From Macrotrachela quadricornifera (taxonomy: Eukaryota > Rotifera > Eurotatoria > Philodinida > Philodinidae): DNA of 64,000 nucleotides. The notes under the pieces were generated by a model. The model saw nothing but the letters and a program-made list of their open reading frames with translations. It made no database searches and was not told the origin of the DNA. The position numbers and the translations under genes were made by a program. Below, in pieces: positions 34,720 through 47,188 of this stretch. The stretch spans positions 1-64,000 of the forward strand of contig JAJEKB010001172.1 of NCBI GenBank assembly GCA_022393335.1, written 5' to 3'. The first letter of the stretch is position 1; each line of letters opens with the position of its first letter.

Positions 34720-36062
34720 ATGTTTTTTTATTGCTCCGAAACGAAGAATAATATCAAATCACACATGGAGTGTTTACAAAATCTGCATACCTTTTTACAT
34801 TCTATCATTAATGATATAAATCAAATATTTTTGCCTACAAATTTAGCTGTAGCAGCACTTTATTTTCCAATTTTTCTTCTTTCTATTTTAAATCATTCAA
34901 TTTCAAAAGTATCAAAATGGATTGTTACTATTCCAATTGTTATCTATCTTCTTTCTATTCCTATTTATCAACCAATACGTACTTTACCAATAGTAGGTCC
35001 ATGTATTACAAATATAGCTATTTATTTTGCTCAAAAAGTATGTGAATGGTTTTTATTTCGACGAAATGAATTTCATCAATGGTCTTTTTTTGATATTCAA
35101 CATGAATTATTTTTTTATCGTGTTTATACACAATGTATAAGTATTAGAAATTTTAATAAAAATAGAAAAGAAATTTTTTTTACTGGATCTATACAATATG
35201 ATAAACATTTAAAATCATTAATATATATATCGTGTAATATAATTAAATATTTTCTATTATTTGATCTTACTATTTATTTAACTAGTGAGGCTTTTCGTAC
35301 TGAATTTTATGAGAAATATTATAAAAATTATTTATTAATACGAATAATTATTAATCAATCATGTGGTTATATTGTATATTTAATTTTTATGATTATTTAT
35401 GAACTATTTCGATATGTATTTTGTTTGATATTTAATCGACCATTGGCATTAATGCCTGATCCATTTCACCAGCCATATCGAGCAATATCACCAGGTGACT
35501 TTTGGTCAAGATGGCATCAATTGTAAGTAGAAAGTTATGTTTTTTTACTTTCTGTGACTCGTATTTATCAAATAGAATAATATTTTAAATAAAAATGATT
35601 ATTTAAATAATATAACATGAGTATAGACGACTTACAATATCTTTATATAGATTCAAAAATACTTGGATTGAACTTATCTTCAAACCAATATCAAGATTTA
35701 TCCATTATCATTGGCCTTGTTTATCGAAACAATTTATTTATTCTATTTCATCCATGTGTGTCTTCTTATTTTCCGGTATCGTACATGAATATACTATTTA
35801 TGTAATATTTGGAAAATATTTTGGTGATCAAATAAAATTTTTTCTTCTTCAAGGTTTAGCTGTTGTTATTGAATATGCTTTAAAACATTATTTTCATGAT
35901 TTATATATACCAAAATCGATCGGTTTTTTATTAACATTTATATTTAATGGTATTACAGCTGGATATTTTATACATCCATGGATATCATATTTTGCTACGA
36001 AACGAAGATTAAATTATTCAATTATTGATTTTATTATGCGAAATTTATTTAATAAATACTAA
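34720..36062 (+). CDS. MBOAT-family acyltransferase, wax-synthase-like
   Basis: Polytopic membrane-bound O-acyltransferase. Exons: 34720-35522 and 35651-36062; 404 aa. The first exon is strongly hydrophobic, with several predicted helices. The motif SPGDFWSRWHQLFKNTW at the exon junction matches the conserved DFWGRRWHQ-type block of wax-synthase-domain MBOATs. The invariant catalytic His is H313 in FLFSGIVHEY, inside a hydrophobic helix. These enzymes esterify fatty alcohols or related acceptors with acyl-CoA in the ER (family knowledge); the substrate here is unknown. An alternative start is the ATG at 34765. The gene follows the membrane-protein gene by only 230 bp on the same strand. Wax-synthase-domain MBOATs are best known from plants, fungi and protists, so its phylogenetic origin is of interest. 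Confidence 0.85.
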
Positions 36063-37393
36063 GTGATATTTTGTTCTATATAAAATGTTGTTTTCAGTTT
36101 TTACTATTGTAATTTCTTCATTTTCATTATATCACATGTATTTCTCAAAACATTATATATACTCGCTGACATGCTGGAATAAACGATGTGTATGCATCCA
36201 ATACATTTATCATAGGTAATAACTTTTTATTAATCAAAATTCCTTAATAAATATTGTACTTTATCGCAGATATGAAACTTTTCTTTATAATTAATAGTAA
36301 TAGTAATGAATAATACCTGATATAGATGAATTAAAAGAGTCTGATAAAGAACTTACGAAAAAATATTAAAATTAGCTGCTATCATGTATCACTCTTGCAT
36401 ATTTTCCACTTCATATTATGTCATATAAATCTTTTCCTTTACTGCTCTCTCTCTAGGAATTTTCATTTGATGCACTTGAATATTATTATAACAATATATC
36501 ATTTATAAATCTACGAATAGTTGCTAGTTTTTACATTAAAGCATGTTTATCTAAGTAACATTCATCTTCAGATATTAGAAGTTTGTCGAAAAGCTAAAAA
36601 TTAAATACTGTACTGATTAACATCTGTATGTGATTTTCTGAAGGAGCAATTGTCGAAGAATGTTTGCTTTTTTCTTTCTCCTCATTCTATATTCTTTCCA
36701 TGTGTCGTTCTAATTTTCATTATCACATATTTAACGTTTTTACTGTTTCTCTCAATAACATCAAACGTGATTCGAATGCATGATCTCTATCTAAAAAACA
36801 ACTATTCACTATTGCGCTGTAAAAAAAACAAACAATAAAACAGATCGTCAATAAATAAAAGAAAAAAAGAAAAAGAACAATTTCTATATAGAATTTATCC
36901 TTCATATCAAAAAGGATAGAATTGAATTTTTCATTGATTTTAAAAAGATGAATGTATGATCGTAACAAAGACTACCTATCAAATTTTCTTCTTTGATATA
37001 TTCTATATCTTTCATATCGTATGACTATAATCAATATGAATTGTCACTTAGCATTTCGAAATAGAAGTAACACTTTATTGTTATTGATATTTTACTAAAG
37101 AACTAATTCTTTTTTTCCTTTACATCAAAAAGACTTACTTTTAGTTACAAACAAACAATTATATTTGTATAAAATCGGAAATCTTTTCTTTTCCTTCATA
37201 TGCTTATCATTTATACCACACGTATATAAGAAATATCATTGAATAAATATCACGGCTGTCTTCTTTCAACTCATTTATATATATATATATATACACAACA
37301 AACAATAGATACATAAAACAAAATCGATTATAAACTCAATCAATCACTGTTCGAAATAGAGAATAAATATATATATATATCTGACATATTCAT
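36063..37393. other. Convergent intergenic region (MBOAT and PCGF 3' ends)
   Basis: About 1.3 kb between two genes whose 3' ends face each other; it holds both 3' UTRs. TA dinucleotide runs lie near 37276-37293 and 37367-37380. No exon seen; frames at 36650-36968 on both strands are low-complexity. Confidence 0.55.
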
Positions 37394-39482
37394 TCATTTT
37401 AAACTTAAATCAAGCGGATTATTATCAAATAATGAATAGGTTGATGAAGATTTTTCTAATAATGATGATGACGACTCGTTAATTGATATATTTTCAGGAA
37501 TATAAGGTGGAACTTTACATATTGTTTTTTGAGTTGAAATTGTTGATTTAATGTCGTTTGAATTTGTTGAATTATCTTCGATATTACTGTTAACTATTTC
37601 ATTTGATTGAAATGTATTAAATTTTGATAAACGATCGAATATTGACGGTGGAATTTGTACCATTGTTGGAATAAAACGTATACGTCTTCGAGGTTTTTTT
37701 AAATTAGTTAATTTCGTTTTAATAGATTTTTTTTTACATGAATTAATTAAATCAGGTAATTTATTCGATGATGTTGATTGAGGAATATACCAATTATTTG
37801 TTGAACTTTGTGATCGACATAATTTTACTTTAAGTGTTGAATCAATTGAACTTGTAGAAGATAATGATGAATTAATAGTTGAGGGTAAAACTTCAATTTT
37901 TAATGGAATTACTTGTTTTGATTGATGAATACATTTACGTATTGATTTATAACCATATGGACTTATAGTAAATCGAATATCAAGTGATGGATTCTAATTA
38001 TAAAAAAAATAATGTCTTGGAGAATTTTCTATAAGAAAAATTTACTTTATCTGTTATATCAAAACAATAACATACATCAATTAGTCGTTCATTTTCAGTA
38101 TTTAATGAAAATGATTGATAAAAAAGATCAATCTGAATAAAATCAGAAAAAAAACATTTGTTAAAGTATGAAACAACACATAGCTATTGGTATTGATTGT
38201 AGAAAGATAAAATCCTTCTCCTAGAATAGACAACCATTCTCAATATAAGCTCATGTTTGAACAAAAGTTCGTCAGCTCTAGTGAAAGATCATACTTTGAT
38301 TAATAAAAATACAGGATTTTCCCAATGTATCAATTAATAATTAGTAGAGTATTGTCGTTTTTCTATTATTTTTTGAAGAAAATTGTTTTACATTATACTA
38401 TCGAAAACATTTTTGTACAAAAACAACAGTTTTTCTGTTGAAAAATAGTCGAAAAAATATGAAAGTATTCTATAGAGGAGACGAAGCCTATTGAGTATGT
38501 GTACTACGTCTGTAGGGCAAGGCGAATTGATCTAAATTTCTATCATTATACGCTTGAACATTCCTTTTTAGATTGTGTTGTATAAAAGATTTAAAATAAA
38601 AATTTTACTTTTAACGTTGATAATAATGAATATTTAAATCGAAGAAACTTTTCAATTGATAATAATGGTGTATTAGCTAGACATTCCAAATAACATTTTG
38701 ATAATTTAATAGGTAATTTATTCGGAAATAAATTTAATGAACTAAAAAAATAACGAATCAAAATTAGCCAAAGGCTATTCATCTGTTTATTAAACATTGA
38801 AAGGAAATTCATTAACTATCTATATGGCCAACGGAAATGCATGCGTTGTTTTCAAATTAGTACTAATTAAATTTTAACAACTTACATATCCCAATATTCC
38901 AAATAAATATTAATCTTTGTTTCACTCTGTATATGTGATAATTCTATAATAGACAATAAACAAAAAAACAAACTCTTCCCCTTAAGCATTTACTTGACTT
39001 ATCATTATTTATTAGTTGCGATGATTTGGATGCGATATCATCTAAATATATAACAAAGAATGAATGGATAATTATATGGTAGACTGATATGATAAAATTT
39101 TTTCGTACATTGAAATATAGTTGGAAAAATTTTATATAATAATCGTTGAAAAGTAAAATCAGATCTATAAAAGATTTGAAAAAAAGTGAATTTTTTATCT
39201 TAAATATCAATAAAATAAATTTACTTGAGTGTTTGCATTGGATTAATAAGAATTATTTGACATATTGGACAGGTTTTATTATTGTTTTTTTCAAAATAAT
39301 TGATGATACATAATTTACAAACTAAAAATTTTTCAATAATATTTCGTGATTCATTAGTATAAAATTGACTTACATCGATGCAAACATTCATTAATGACTG
39401 TAGGTGAATGTATAAGTTCATTACAAAGTGGACATTTAAATAGAGAATTAACAAAAGAAGATTCAATAATGACTTTATCCAT
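37394..39482 (-). CDS. PCGF/Psc-like Polycomb RING protein with C-terminal CtBP motif
   Basis: Polycomb group RING finger protein, partner of RING1 in PRC1 H2A ubiquitin ligases (family knowledge). Exons on minus: 39374-39482, 39225-39321, 39085-39164, 38994-39041, 38886-38943, 38609-38741, 38046-38132 and 37394-37993; 403 aa. The RING is near-terminal: C17, C20, C33, H35, C38, C41, C54 and C57 (CPLCNELIHSPTVINECLHR). A helix resembling the VYKLVPGLQ segment follows (LLYKIFPTIFQ). The RAWUL domain spans about 115-210 (LLSIEKFLRFKYSLLSTLK; QIDLFYQSFSLNTENERLID). The C-terminal half is Ser-rich with a basic patch (KKPRRRIRF) and ends PLDLSLK. The 38994-39041 exon uses a weak donor upstream (GTCTAC) and a 43-nt intron, so that join is the least certain. 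The ATG directly follows a splice acceptor. Confidence 0.88.
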
Positions 39483-42400
39483 CTGAAAAAGATATATTCA
39501 TCAATCATAAGAATATGTTTTCGTTGATTATAATGATGATATATCACATATGGCTTGTCGAAAAAAACAACGATCACTAATTGAAATATACAAAGTAAAA
39601 GGTCATGCAGAGAAAATGAACGTGCTCATCAATGAATTACTATGATTGTATAGTATATATAAAAGAAAACAAAAAGTGAGATTTTCACACATTAAATAAG
39701 CAACGGTTTATGTACGTAGAGAGAAAAGAGTCATGAAATTGACGACTTTGTTTCTTGTCAATATGAGTTATTTTGATAAGTGCATATAAAAACCCGTCAA
39801 GCATTGATCATTCCGAATCAATAAAACAATAGGTGCATCTTTTTTTACCTCGATCAAGATAAAAAGAATAGAGCATTAAGAAATAATATAACGGTAGTGA
39901 AACAGTTGATTTTGCTACTACTAATAGTAGACAACATTATGAATGATCACTAACGTACGATTGATGGCTAGCGGCAACCTAAGCAAAAGGGAATAATCAT
40001 TGTTCATCAATCAGACGAAAGTTCATCGCTATTGGGATATTATAATGTATATAAAATATTCATCATGATGATCTTATTCGACAAAGATGATTACAATTGT
40101 GTATAATATTCAATCTTAACTATTTGAAGAGAACTTTTCCCACTTATTTCAAATAAAAATATATTGATTTTTGTATTAATATAAATGAATGCACTATAAA
40201 CAGCATCGATTGAAAAATTCTTCTTTTCATTCGATGCATGCAAAAATGAAATAAGTTTTTTGACTTTTTGATATTTTATACATCAATACTTTCATTTGAT
40301 AGAGCGCACTACATCATCAGATAAGTTTATCCCGAGTCATTACTTTCTCTACACGCTTGAAATAAAATACATTCATCCTCATTGAACATTCTCTATTGTC
40401 AAACGAATATTGATAAACATCTATTCTACCTATTTGTTTTTCATTTATACTTACCCATTATATTTCATCTTGAATGATTTTGAAATCTTACAATGTAACA
40501 TCTACTCATATAACATGCAGAAAATAAATAAAAAAGAAAAAGAAGATTGTACTTCTTTTATGTCGTACGGCTGAATAATGGATGAGTTTGTATAGTACAC
40601 AGTGGTGAATGAATACTCTTTCTCTTCTCTACTAACATTAATGCAAGCGTGCATGTGTACGTGCTTATGAACGAACTAAAGAAGAGAAAAAAAATGCAGT
40701 ATTCTCGTTGGCCGTCTATATGTACGTATAGAGAGAGAAATGTAATTTAATCATCGTCCTGCAAGTTATGACTGATTGATGATAGATGTAGAAAAGCATA
40801 AGGGAGATTAAGAGAGGTGCATAGAAATGATGGATACAGCTATTGATCGTTGTCAAAAGTTTGATTGGTTCATTATTTTCTTCTCAATATGCATCATGGA
40901 TGAATGTTGGAAATGTATGGAACGTATATTATAAAACATGATTGGATAGATTTATTTATATAAAATTAACAGCTTATAGCTAGAAACGAAAGCAAAAGAG
41001 TTAGAACTAATTAATACTAAAATGATTGGTAATGAGAAAATAAATTGATCTTTTTTTGATTAAGTAAATCACTTAGAATGATCCTTGAGTATTTACATTA
41101 AATTTGATACAAGTACTTTAAAATAAAGAATATTTATTTATTTCTGTTTGTTTTCTGATATTCTATGCATATTAAATGAAGTTTTTTGGTGTGTACAATT
41201 CTAAATTTAATATCATTACAAAAAAAAACATAGTTGATAAAACAAATATTAGGTGTCACATAATATTCTATTAATTTATACTTTTAAATGTATACTAATA
41301 TATTCTTCGCATATCTGATAGTATATATATCGAAATAAAGACATATTAACGAACTATATTTCTACTTTACTTAAGATTGAAAAGATAATACGAATAAATT
41401 GAATATTGCACGTGCGTATATTTCAATTACTAAATGATTGATAATAATGTAATAAAATTTATGGTTGATTTGTTTTATATACCATTCTATGTGATACGAC
41501 GAAGAGATAAGAACACTTGAGTTAATTTAATTCTCTTCAAAAAATATTATTTACTGATCCAATACTGATGTTGTCTGCAATTGTGAGATAAATAGAAATG
41601 ATCATCTTGTGATAAATATCACATCTGTCGTTTACAGGAAGAAACTCATTTTCTATATCTAAAAACGTCATATTTTGGTTAAACAAAGAAAAATATACTA
41701 CGGGTAGTCAAAAAGTTGTGGAAGTGATACTTTGGTTCATTATAAAAAGTTTAAACAACTTTTTTCCTTATACAGTCTGATACAGAAAAGAGTGCTCTAT
41801 CTTTCTATAGTATTTGATTATAGTTCAATTAATAGAATGATAATAAATTTTCGATAAGTGTTTTATCGTTATCATTTGTGTTCGATCACAATGAATAAGC
41901 TGGTTAGTTTTCAATTTGTACCACATTGCACTAACGACCAAAATGCACCATACATTGCAGTGTGAGAAGCTCTATAGTTTATACAAGATCACTTATTTTA
42001 TAGTCGCAGTTCTTGTTCTCAAAATGAACGAAGTTTGGAGGGATCAAACTTCGAGCACTGCAAAAATTGGTTACATAGGATTTTTCCGTTTTCGAAACCA
42101 ATTGTAATAAGCTTTACTGTGAAGATTGTAAAGTGTTATAAACATCGTCAATATCGAGCAACTTTTTCTCAGAAAAAAAGATTTTTAATCGTTTGCTCTG
42201 TTCAAAAGTTTGTTGTGACTTAATTTGTGAATTTTTTTCTTTCGATTTTATAAGCATCAGCGAGAAGTGTCTCAACTATTTTGTTGTACAGATGATATCC
42301 CAGATCAATTTTTGGTATTCTTCTGATACTTGTTTGAGAAATGTCAAGTTCATTTCACAATTTTCCAATTCACATTCGTTTTTTCTCTATCATACAATTT

Positions 42401-45270
42401 TTTACTTTTTGAATTGCTGCTGGTGTTCGAATAATACGTGGACAACGAGGAGAGCATATGTCTATTCAAAAGGGTTTATTTCTCTGATCATCTTGCACCA
42501 TCTATTGATTGTTTGAAGATATAAATATCCGTTTAAATCACGGAAAATCTTTATTAGACCATTACGACTTTTGTATTGTAAAAGAATGATTTTTCGTAGA
42601 TATTTACTTTTCATCATCTGAAAAATAATCTGTACATATATTTACGAAATGTAATACAGCCTTTTGTAGAGAATTGAATGGTAAATATTTTTAAAACAAG
42701 CCTCCGCGATGAATCTTCATTAAAATATAAAGAAAATATGTAGAGAAAATTTATTTTAGCACATCCGTTATAATACTTTATTTTAGTTAGTACATAAAAA
42801 CATACATTCCAAAAGATGCAAGATATTGTCTAAAACACATGTGACACTGATTTCAAGCTAAAATTAATCAGTAAGATATATTATTCGTAGGCATATATTA
42901 AAGAATAAATTTCAATGATATTCAACTTTAATAAGTGAATAAATGGCAACTATTATTTTAAAAAAAATGAGTTTCCTATTATGACACTATTTTATTTATT
43001 CCTTATGATAAACAGCTAGTATATAATAAGAAATCTTTCGACTAATTCATTTATAGTGATATCATTCATCGAAGACTTTAACTATAGTCTTATTACTTTG
43101 GAATAGCAGTTGATGCAGACTGCAATTGTGGATTTATTGCAAAAACTTCCACTCCATCTACAAAATGTTTTGTCAAATGCAATGTCTTCTCTGTCAAGAA
43201 AGACAGTTTGAACGTGGCATAAACTTAATACTCATCAAGAGGGAAGTTTAAACGATACCAATTAACATCGAGTTAAATAACAGGATTTAATATTATAAGT
43301 GTAGGACGTGAATTGTGAAATAATTAGTGTATATTCATGCCTATTGTCCAGCACTTATCGTTAATGGTGATGCATACGTATATACAGAAGTAAAAGATTA
43401 TTGTTCTACTATTTAAAAGTTTGAATCATATTTTTTGTACTAGAACTCTTTAAATAGAACTATTCTAGTGAAATCATTCAATCTTCATAAAAAAATTCGG
43501 TTTCTGAAGATACACGGTCGAGTCAGTTGAGATGGCTTCAAAAATGGAACGAATTATTGAAATAGTAAGTAATAGAATCAAATAGTTGAAAAAGAATACA
43601 GAGCAGCGCATAAAATTTTAGCGTATGATCCAAAAAAACATCTGTCAAGAATGTGTTTTACTTTGAATTGATATTTATTACTAACTGATATTATACTGAC
43701 GACAATTTTAAAATTCATTAAAAATGACTTAGTTTTATTCAAACAAATAAATTCGTAGAGCATCCTCATGACATCGTTTTTCTCATGGCACATCTACAAT
43801 CATATTTTTATTATTTGCGTTTTTAATGAAAATAATTAAAAGAACGGCTATTAGAAGAAATGATAAATAATGAAAATGACAAAGGTAATGATCTACGGAT
43901 ATTATCAAAAGATAATACAGCAAGTGATGTGAGATGTTTACAAGAAACTTGATTTTAAGATACATGTTTCCTAGTTATTTAGTTAAAGGTGTTCTTTAAT
44001 TGAAACAAGCACGGAACTATACGAAAAGAAAATACATCACATTATATCATGGAGAGATTAATCAAGTTTCAATTCTTACCTTGTTTAAAATCAGTTAATT
44101 GTGCTGGATTGAATATTGTATAACCTATTCATTCAAGTTACATCTAAGTAACGTTTACATTAACAACAGTTTTCGAAATTATTGCTGTTATGTATATCTT
44201 TAGTATTTGTTTTCTTTCATACGAACAATGGCAGTTACATTGGCATCAAATACCAATTAAGAGAATGCATCAGTATTATTGGTAACAATGATAGAGTTCA
44301 AACATTTTGATCTAGATGCGGATGAAGACTGTATTAATCAAACTTTAATATTATCAAGAACTATAATTTTGCGAATTTTCCATTGTATTGATAAATTTTG
44401 TGTTTCATATTCAATGTAAATAACTGCTAACCTAGTTCGAAATAGTTGTAAATCATGAGAAAAAGACTCAGCGTACTCACAAGTTTTTTGCCATAAAGAT
44501 ACATTAGGACGCGGAATCTCCTGTTAGCAGGTAAAAAAAAACAAGATTTTCATTAAACTGAAGTACGATGTCTGAAAATAATATTACATATTATTATATA
44601 AAAAAAAACAATGAGTGATTTCTCGTCCAACAATGATTCTATAATCGGTAAGAAGAATTTTTTTAGTCACATCAAAAGATTTTTAACACAATACGATAAC
44701 AGATTAGAGAACATGTCTAGTTATCCTCAAAGAAAACATGACAGACAATCAATAAATAATTAGAATGCTGAAGGAAAAAAAATTCAACGATATCTTGTTG
44801 TTGAAAGTTTTGAGCGTATCTTACATGCTGATAATAACTGTTGCTCAAGAAAATTTTTTCATCATGAGAGTAAATTTATTGTATTCTATATCTGAGTCAC
44901 ATTTGAAAGAATATTTCATTCATCAATTGTAAACGTTGAGCAATGATTTCAATGAATATTAAGTGGGAAAGGGTATAAAGCCCACTCTAAAAAGATCAGT
45001 CGTATTTAAACGAGCATCTAGTAATCTCTTGTTGTTATTGAAGATCATTTTTAAATTGTAAGTGTAATTAGGTTTATTTGGTTCTAGATACAACTGTCGG
45101 TTAATTGTCAGTTCATAACAAGTACGAAATATTTCTTAAAACAAAAGATTGATCAACTATATCATGTTTTTTGTTCTATATTACAAAAAATGTCCAAAGA
45201 ATATTAGTAGTTGATTTTTCGGAAGCACATAACTAAATATGAATTTTTCTGACTAAAAAATGAGAATTAC
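39483..45270. other. Gene-poor region with decayed sequences
   Basis: Almost 6 kb with no intact gene I can support. The frames at 41916-42516 (+) overlap one another in different frames. The tract starting near 41700 (GGGTAGTCAAAAAGTTGTGG) looks like the end of a Tc1/mariner-type element, but no transposase motif was found. Degenerate nuclear receptor exon 2 remains may lie near 45040-45115. Confidence 0.45.
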
Positions 45271-45390
45271 TTTTAATTTGCGTACATGCCATCCGAAAGA
45301 TCTTTTACACGATAAAGTATATCCATTTATATCAAAATTGATTTCACATACAACGTCATCATATACAAGACAGATTAATATCAATGAGTA
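45271..45390 (-). pseudogene. Nuclear receptor DBD exon 1 remnant
   Basis: The minus-strand translation LILICLVYDDVVCEINFDI, then NGYTLSCKRSFGWHVRKLK, aligns without gaps to receptor B's [19 protein letters not shown], then [18 protein letters not shown]. The second zinc-binding Cys is Tyr, the third is displaced, and the FFRR box is lost (SFGW). The splice donor after RKLK (GTAATT) sits at the same position as in both intact receptors. About 160-230 bp downstream (45040-45112, minus) a stretch weakly resembles exon 2 but has stop codons. This is a decayed third copy adjacent to receptor B. Confidence 0.75.
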
Positions 45391-46004
45391 GTTAAAGCAG
45401 TTACTATGTAATAAATGCTTCTGTGTGAGCCAATAAAAAATAGTTAAGATATTCATTTATGAAATATTTCTGGTTAGTAAAACAATTAAGTTCTTGCCAA
45501 TCGAATTTTGCATACCTAAAACTTTTTACCGCTGCGTAGTACGAGGAGTTTTGATATATCAAAGAAGGACATACCTGCAGCATTTGTATCAAAGCTCAAC
45601 CTATCAACTGATAACATTTTTGATTAGAAACAGGTCCAGATTATCCTAATATTCTATAAAATATAGTTTTATATAGTAATATTTTTTAAGGATTATTTTC
45701 AATGATTAAGTAAGGATAGTTTGTTCTCATAGAACGATCTATAAGAACGTCATATTGAATTTAAATCATGTATTTTTCTCATCTAATTCTCCTTTTCATA
45801 TAAAAATATTGTTCAAAAATTATATATGTATGCCTGAAAAAACGCTGACAATGTACATACTAATTTTTGTAACAATTGTATTATCACAGTTCATTACATT
45901 CACCTCAAAATATAGAAGTAGAACTTGAAGATCACAGGTTCTTCTACACATCATTTAGATGTTGAATTATTAGTTTGTTTACCATTTCTTTTATCCAATT
46001 ACAG

Positions 46005-47188
46005 TTAGTGAACGTCGTGTTTCTCTACAATTGTGCCAACCATATCATCATGTTGTGCATTTGGTTGGTCGTTGATGCTTTGAAGAACATCAAGAATATA
46101 TTTTATAAAAGAATTAAACCATTGCACAGCTACAAAAAATCCATGTTGATACATCAAATATTTCCAAAACGCCGTTACAAAGATGTTTTCTATATTAATT
46201 ATAGATGCTATACTTGAAATGGACGTAATGTTTTCTGAATAATCAGGAATAACAATAGAACAATTAGTCGAATATGCCAAAATTAAAAACATTATTTTAA
46301 TAAGTATTCCATTCGATTCTAATCGTGCCGTAAATTTTTCGAGGGATCTCATAGCCTCATATCCATAAATTGTATTACAGCCAGTTAGAAATGCTGAATT
46401 ATCTAACGCATGAACTTCGCGCATAATATAAATAGAATTTAATGTACCCAGTGTTGCCAAATTATGTTGCATGAGTGTTCGACGTGTACTAATTGGCAAA
46501 TCATAAAAATATGGTGGGGATTCAAAAAATTGTTGAAGTGCCGAATAGAGGAATTTTATTATATCGAATGTAACTGAGGATTTAGAACGTATTTTTGGTG
46601 GTAATGATGATTGTTGATCAAGAAGATATTTTACTTTTGTAATTGCATTTATTGCATCATAAGCGTGAATGATATTTGAAAGAAGATTCCATTCATTAGT
46701 TGTGAGGAGTGAACAATCGTTTTGAAGAAGATTAAGTGATGAAGGCTATTAAAAAAAAGTAATTCATAAAGCAAGAATATGTACTATAGTGAACCTCTGG
46801 TAATCGATTTTTACTCTTGGCAATAATCATTAAGCGTCGATTATGAGTGAATTTATTTTGATTTTGAAAGCAATTACGTATTAATGTTGGATTCATACCA
46901 AGTGAAAAACATTTCTTCAAACGACAACTTGTACAAATACTTCTTGTTCGTAGTGTTATTTCACAATCACCATTCAATTGACATTGATACTTCGTCTATT
47001 CGAATGATATCAAACAGAATAAAAGTTTTTTTCATTAAATCTTCAAAACTTACTTCTGATTTTAATGCATGTCGTCGAAAAAATGCCTTACAAGATATAC
47101 AAGTCATAACATTAAAATTGAGTCCACGAGCAATATCACCACATACAAGACAGATTAAAGGTAAATCAGATGTTCGTTTCGTTGCCAT
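46005..47188 (-). CDS. Nuclear receptor B (paralogue of receptor A)
   Basis: Transcription factor of the nuclear receptor superfamily. Exons: 47054-47188, 46795-46995 and 46005-46745; 358 aa. Finger 1 uses C13, C16, C30 and C33 ([16 protein letters not shown], then [10 protein letters not shown]); finger 2 uses C50, C56, C66 and C69 ([20 protein letters not shown]). It shares with receptor A a near-absent A/B domain, the unusual SCKA P-box, both intron positions and LBD blocks such as [14 protein letters not shown] and S(S/T)NCSIV. The LBD ends shortly after [13 protein letters not shown], like receptor A's NAQHRQMVDIIVE, so the loss of an obvious AF-2 is a shared feature. The two genes are in opposite orientation, 20 kb apart, with a decayed copy next to B. 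Ligand and targets are unknown. Confidence 0.92.

Noticed and set aside
41700..42520. Possible Tc1/mariner remnant (GGGTAGTCAAAAAGTTGTGG end and three open frames)
   Set aside because: No matching opposite terminus and no transposase catalytic motif in any frame; the frames overlap one another and look random.
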